Assembly: GCA_903918555.1 (NCBI GenBank)
Contig: CAIXEV010000093.1
Location: 1 to 8,116, forward strand
From: an uncultured bacterium
Lineage (GTDB): Bacteria > Planctomycetota > Phycisphaerae > Phycisphaerales > SM1A02
DNA length: 8,116 nt
Direction: 5' to 3'
Notes under the pieces: model-generated
What the model was told of the DNA's origin: nothing
The model's input: only the letters and a program-made list of their open reading frames with translations
The model's database searches: none
Part shown: piece after piece, positions 5,000 to 8,116 of the stretch
Layout of the letters: the number at the start of each line of letters is the position of its first letter
Numbering within the stretch: position 1 is the stretch's first letter
Program-made: the position numbers and the translations under genes

Positions 5000-6046
5000 A
5001 TGCCCACCCGCGCCTACGCAGCCCAGTCGCCGACCACGCCGCTCGCACCGCACGGCATCGAGCGCCGCAACCCCACCGCGCACGATGTCGAGATCGACAT
5101 CCTCTTCTGCGGCGTCTGCCACAGCGACCTCCATTTCGCGCGGAACGAGTGGGGTTTTACGCAGTATCCCGTCGTGCCGGGCCACGAGATCCTCGGCCGC
5201 GTGACGCGCGTCGGAACGGGCGTGACGAAGTTCAAGGTCGGCGACCTCGCGGCCGTCGGCTGCCTCGTCGACAGCTGCCGCGCGTGCGACTGCTGCAAGA
5301 AGGGCCTCGAGCAATACTGCACCGGCGGCGGCACCTTCACCTACAACGGCGAAGACAAGCACATGGGCGGCATGACCTACGGCGGCTACTCCGAGAAGGT
5401 CGTCGTCGACGAGTCGTACACGCTGAAGGTGCCCGCGAACCTCGACCCCGCGGCGGCCTCGCCGCTTCTCTGCGCGGGCATCACCACCTGGTCGCCGCTC
5501 AAGCACTGGAAGGCCGGCCCCGGCAAGAAGGTCGGCATCGTCGGCCTCGGCGGGCTCGGCCACATGGGCGTGAAGTTCGCGCGCGCGCTCGGCGCGCACA
5601 CGGTGCTCTTTACGACCTCGCCGTCGAAGGTCGCAGACGGCCTGCGCCTCGGCGCGCACGAAGTCGTGCTGTCGACCGACGAGGCCGCGATGGCGAAGCA
5701 CGCGGCGTCGTTCGACCTCATCATCGACACGGTGTCGGCCGACCACTCGATCGACGCGCTGATGGCGCTCATCAGGCTCGACGGCACGATGTGCATGGTC
5801 GGTGTCCCGCCGAATCCGCAGCAGATCGCTGCGTTCAGCGTGATCCTGCCGCGCCGAAACCTCGCGGGCAGCTGCATCGGCGGCATCGGCGAGACGCAGG
5901 AGATGCTTGATTTCTGCGGCAAGAACAACATCGCCTGCGACATTGAGCTGATCCGCATGGACGAGATCAACCACGCCTACGAGCGGATGCTCAAGAGCGA
6001 TGTGAAGTACCGATTCGTCATCGACATGGCGTCGCTGAAGGCGTGA
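5000..6046 (+). CDS. Zinc-dependent alcohol dehydrogenase, CAD/YahK-like
   Basis: A complete 348-residue medium-chain dehydrogenase of the cinnamyl-alcohol-dehydrogenase type, which interconverts aldehydes and primary alcohols with NADP(H). Catalytic zinc ligands are Cys40 (in C-G-V-C-H-S-D), His62 and Glu63 (G-H-E) and Cys158 (L-L-C-A-G-I-T-T-W). The structural zinc site is complete: Cys93, Cys96, Cys99 and Cys107. The Rossmann motif is G182-L-G-G-L-G187, and the T-T-S-P-S-K segment after the second strand is typical of NADP preference in this branch. All key residues are present, so it should be active; close relatives such as YahK/Ahr are broad-range aldehyde reductases, but the substrate here is unknown. 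The cytoplasmic enzyme shows no functional link to its neighbours. The start at 5000 is chosen from the normal family N-terminus and the TACACT seven bases upstream; the frame is open much further upstream, but through the pseudopilin gene. Confidence 0.95.
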   Translation: MPTRAYAAQSPTTPLAPHGIERRNPTAHDVEIDILFCGVCHSDLHFARNEWGFTQYPVVPGHEILGRVTRVGTGVTKFKVGDLAAVGCLVDSCRACDCCKKGLEQYCTGGGTFTYNGEDKHMGGMTYGGYSEKVVVDESYTLKVPANLDPAAASPLLCAGITTWSPLKHWKAGPGKKVGIVGLGGLGHMGVKFARALGAHTVLFTTSPSKVADGLRLGAHEVVLSTDEAAMAKHAASFDLIIDTVSADHSIDALMALIRLDGTMCMVGVPPNPQQIAAFSVILPRRNLAGSCIGGIGETQEMLDFCGKNNIACDIELIRMDEINHAYERMLKSDVKYRFVIDMASLKA

Positions 6047-6225
6047 CGCCCGCGCGCCTTGCGGCGTCGGCCGCCCGACGCGGGCCGCCCGTCTCGTCGA
6101 TTCTCGACGAATCGGTGCAACCCCCCTTGCAAGTCGCGCGGAGTTGACCATGCTCTGCGGGGGGCAGCCGTCCGGCCGCCCTCGCGCTTGAACCCGACCG
6201 CCCCTTGTGGCCTGGAGACTCCACG
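6047..6225. other. Spacer before the secreted-protein gene
   Basis: No gene is supported in these 179 bases. Directly after the dehydrogenase stop GCCCGCG (6048-6054) can pair with CGCGGGC (6079-6085). Two short perfect inverted repeats follow: CGATTC/GAATCG (6098-6103 with 6109-6114) and TGCAA-C6-TTGCA (6116-6131). None has a T-tract. A TTGACC (6144-6149) resembles a -35, but no -10 hexamer lies at the right distance. The spacer probably holds both the transcript end of the dehydrogenase and the promoter of the secreted-protein gene. Confidence 0.4.
6214..6217 (+). promoter_or_regulatory. Shine-Dalgarno for the secreted-protein gene
   Basis: GGAG ends eight bases before the GTG at 6226. It supports GTG 6226 as the start rather than the in-frame TTG at 6205, and the protein then opens directly with a standard signal peptide. 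Confidence 0.65.
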
Positions 6226-8046
6226 GTGAAGACGACCCTGACGCTCGGCTCGATTGCCCTCTGCACATCCGCGATTCTCCTCGGGCAGCTCTCTGCGATG
6301 GCAGGCGGGAAGGGCGACGGCGGCGTCGCCGGCGGCTCGACCGACTGCGCGTCGGCGCCGGCGCTGACGGTCGGCGACAACGCGTTCGACACATCCGCGT
6401 CGACGGTGTCGCTTGCGGTTCCCGATGTCACCGGATGCGGCCCGCACACGATGTTCAGCGTGAACTACTTCACCTTCACGCCGACCGAGACGGAGACCCA
6501 CACCTTCTCGACTTGCAACGCCGCGTCGTGGGACACGCGTCTCCTGCTCATGACGACCTGCTCGACCGGGTCGGCGCTGCTCGCGTGCAACGACGACAGC
6601 TGCGGGCTGCAGAGCACGATGTCCGCGCTGCTCACGGCAGGCACGACCTATCGCGTCGTGGTCGGCGGGTTCGGCGCCACGAACGCGGGCCCGGGAACGC
6701 TGTCGATCTCCGTCGGTAGCGGCGGCGGTGGTGGCGGCGGTGGCGGCGGCTCAGGCGTCGTCGGCCCGGATGTGATCGTCGGCGCGATTCCCGACATCTC
6801 GAAGTACGGCTCGGTGGTCAGCGGCGGCCAGACGATCATGGCCTACGCGATCGGCACCACGAGCTGCAACATCGGCGACGAACTCCTCGACTGGTTCGCC
6901 TCGCCCGACAACCGCCACCCCTACATCACGCAGAACATCTACCGCATCAAGGGCGGGCGGATCCAGCAGATCGGCCTCGGCTGGGGCAAGCACGGCTTCG
7001 TCGCGCTGCAGGACTCGCTCTGCGGTTCGTGCACGCCGGCGCCGAGCGGCACCTGGCTCGGCATCGGCTGCTCCGACCCGTACAGCTCGGGCCTCAACGG
7101 CAGCCAGTCGGGCCTCGGCACGCGCAGCGAGGTGAACGCTGCGATCGGCTATTTCCCGGGCAACCCGAACGCAGGCATGCCCGCAGCGCCCGCGACCATC
7201 GGGCGGCGCATCCAGGTCAATGCAGTTGACCTCAACCCAGCGCTCAACACCGGCGCGACCTACCTCGTCGAGGGGCAGTACATCCACTCGGGCGACGCGG
7301 CTCGCGCGAACGACAACAACAACGCCTCGTGGCGCGCCGCGACGGTCGGCTCGCTGACCTCGGGCGCCTACACGATCACGCTCACGGGCGCGACCGTGCA
7401 GCAGCAGCCCGCGATCAACGCGTGGCGCGCGGCCGACGCAGCCGTCACGCTCGTGAACGCCGATGTCGCCGACGACGGACGCTTCATCCTCGGCTACAAG
7501 GTGTCGCAGAATCCCAACGGCAGCTGGCACTACGAGTACGCGGTGCAGAACCTCAACTCCGACCGCTCGGGCCGCTCGTTCGAGGTTCCGCTTCCCATCA
7601 ACGCCGTGGTGAGCAACATCGGCTTCTCCGATGTCTTCTACCACTCGGGCGACCCGTACGCTGGCACCGACTGGTCGGTGACGACCTCGGGTGGCGCGAT
7701 CCGCTGGACGGGGCCGACCCACGCGACGAGCCCGAACGGGAACGCCCTCCGCTTCTCGACGATCTACAACTTCTGGTTCGACGCGAATGTGCCGCCGACG
7801 GCGGGCAACGCGGCGCTCGGCCTCTTCAAGCCAGGCGCCGCCGGCGCGGCGAACTCGATCGCGATCGCCGCGCAGGTGCCGACGGTCGTGGCCCTTCCCG
7901 GCGACCTCAACGGCGACGGCACGGTCAACGCGGCCGACCTGTCCGCCCTGCTCGGAAACTGGGGCGGCACGGGCGTGGGCGATGTGAACGGCGACGGCAC
8001 GGTCGGCGCGGCGGACCTCGCGGCGCTTCTGAGCGCCTGGAGCTGA
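6226..8046 (+). CDS. Secreted PPC-like/dockerin-like modular protein
   Basis: A complete 606-residue exported protein starting at GTG. Residues 1-26 form a Sec signal peptide (Lys2, hydrophobic core, A-M-A cleavage before Gly27). Residues about 40-163 look like a PPC-type beta-sandwich (F-T-F-T-P-T-E-T-E-T-H-T-F-S-T, then D-T-R-L-L-L and L-L-A-C-N-D-D), with six cysteines (41, 71, 97, 112, 121, 126). Ten glycines (166-175) link to a large domain (about 178-553) that I cannot assign; it has T-S-C-N-I-G-D (Cys214), the L-C-G-S-C pair (266, 269) and G-C-S-D-P-Y (Cys282) followed by S-G-L-N-G-S-Q-S-G-L-G. The tail carries two EF-hand-like calcium loops, D560-L-N-G-D-G...D571 and D586-V-N-G-D-G...D597, 26 residues apart, as in type I dockerin repeats, ending in A-W-S. 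No catalytic motif is evident. It is probably extracellular or surface-bound; function unknown. Confidence 0.88.
   Translation: MKTTLTLGSIALCTSAILLGQLSAMAGGKGDGGVAGGSTDCASAPALTVGDNAFDTSASTVSLAVPDVTGCGPHTMFSVNYFTFTPTETETHTFSTCNAASWDTRLLLMTTCSTGSALLACNDDSCGLQSTMSALLTAGTTYRVVVGGFGATNAGPGTLSISVGSGGGGGGGGGGSGVVGPDVIVGAIPDISKYGSVVSGGQTIMAYAIGTTSCNIGDELLDWFASPDNRHPYITQNIYRIKGGRIQQIGLGWGKHGFVALQDSLCGSCTPAPSGTWLGIGCSDPYSSGLNGSQSGLGTRSEVNAAIGYFPGNPNAGMPAAPATIGRRIQVNAVDLNPALNTGATYLVEGQYIHSGDAARANDNNNASWRAATVGSLTSGAYTITLTGATVQQQPAINAWRAADAAVTLVNADVADDGRFILGYKVSQNPNGSWHYEYAVQNLNSDRSGRSFEVPLPINAVVSNIGFSDVFYHSGDPYAGTDWSVTTSGGAIRWTGPTHATSPNGNALRFSTIYNFWFDANVPPTAGNAALGLFKPGAAGAANSIAIAAQVPTVVALPGDLNGDGTVNAADLSALLGNWGGTGVGDVNGDGTVGAADLAALLSAWS
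6721..6750 (+). repeat. GGN run encoding ten glycines
   Basis: Ten consecutive glycine codons (GGC and GGT mixed) form the hinge between the PPC-like domain and the large central domain of the secreted protein. The low-complexity tract is a flexible linker and a likely site of in-frame length change. Confidence 0.9.
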
Positions 8047-8116
8047 CCCGAGAGCGGTGGCCGGGGCGACCTCGACGGCCCAACCGGGGTACGCAGCGCC
8101 CGCGGCGCGAGCGCTC

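Noticed and set aside
6144..6172. Sigma-70-type promoter with TTGACC as -35
   Set aside because: No -10-like hexamer occurs 16-18 bases downstream, so only an isolated half-site is present.
4769..6394. 541-codon minus-strand open frame opposite the alcohol dehydrogenase
   Set aside because: Its composition is arginine- and alanine-dominated with no motifs, while the plus strand encodes an intact zinc dehydrogenase. It is a GC-bias shadow.
8063..8108. Terminator after the secreted-protein gene (for example GCGCC-CGC-GGCGC at 8096-8108)
   Set aside because: Short GC palindromes are expected by chance at this composition and there is no T-tract.
1..8116. CRISPR array, tRNA or rRNA genes, insertion sequence or integrase
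   Set aside because: I saw no spaced direct repeats, no tRNA cloverleaf, no transposase motif and no terminal inverted repeats around the lower-GC acylation pair.

Overview
The window is GC-rich DNA from what is most likely a member of the Planctomycetota, probably the Phycisphaerae. The case rests on two lineage-flavoured proteins: a prepilin-like protein with an H-Xn-DG tail motif, and a secreted protein with a PPC-like domain and a C-terminal dockerin-like EF-hand pair. No rRNA or other decisive taxonomic marker is present, so this is an inference.

Layout, left to right. (1) 1-703, plus strand: the 3' end of an ABC-exporter ATPase gene, translationally coupled (ATGA overlap, strong Shine-Dalgarno) to a complete DUF1854 protein. 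Elsewhere this pair is annotated as associated with cyanophycin metabolism. (2) 703-728: a strong GC hairpin between convergent transcription units. (3) 795-3219, minus strand: an overlapping pair made of an AlgI-like MBOAT O-acyltransferase and a membrane-anchored SGNH/AlgX-like protein. Together they have the organisation of an envelope or exopolysaccharide O-acetylation machine. Their base composition and codon choice are visibly more relaxed than those of the neighbours. (4) 3357-3722, minus strand: a MazG-like nucleotide pyrophosphohydrolase. (5) 3774-4964, plus strand, divergent from it: a type II pseudopilin-like protein. (6) 5000-6046, plus: a zinc-dependent, probably NADP-dependent alcohol dehydrogenase of the cinnamyl-alcohol-dehydrogenase type. 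(7) 6226-8046, plus: a 606-residue secreted modular protein (signal peptide, PPC-like domain, ten-glycine linker, large unrecognised domain, dockerin-like tail). The last 70 bases hold no gene I can support.

The genes do not form one pathway. The ABC/DUF1854 pair and the MBOAT/SGNH pair are true functional pairs; the rest look like singletons. The most interesting non-coding signal is a TAnnnT hexamer 6 or 7 bases upstream of the ATG of three separate genes (MazG-like, pseudopilin, alcohol dehydrogenase), none of which has a Shine-Dalgarno. This suggests leaderless transcripts. The DUF1854 and secreted-protein genes instead carry Shine-Dalgarno sequences. I did not find a clearly novel multi-gene system; the best candidates for undescribed biology are the central domain of the secreted protein and the compact acetylation pair.
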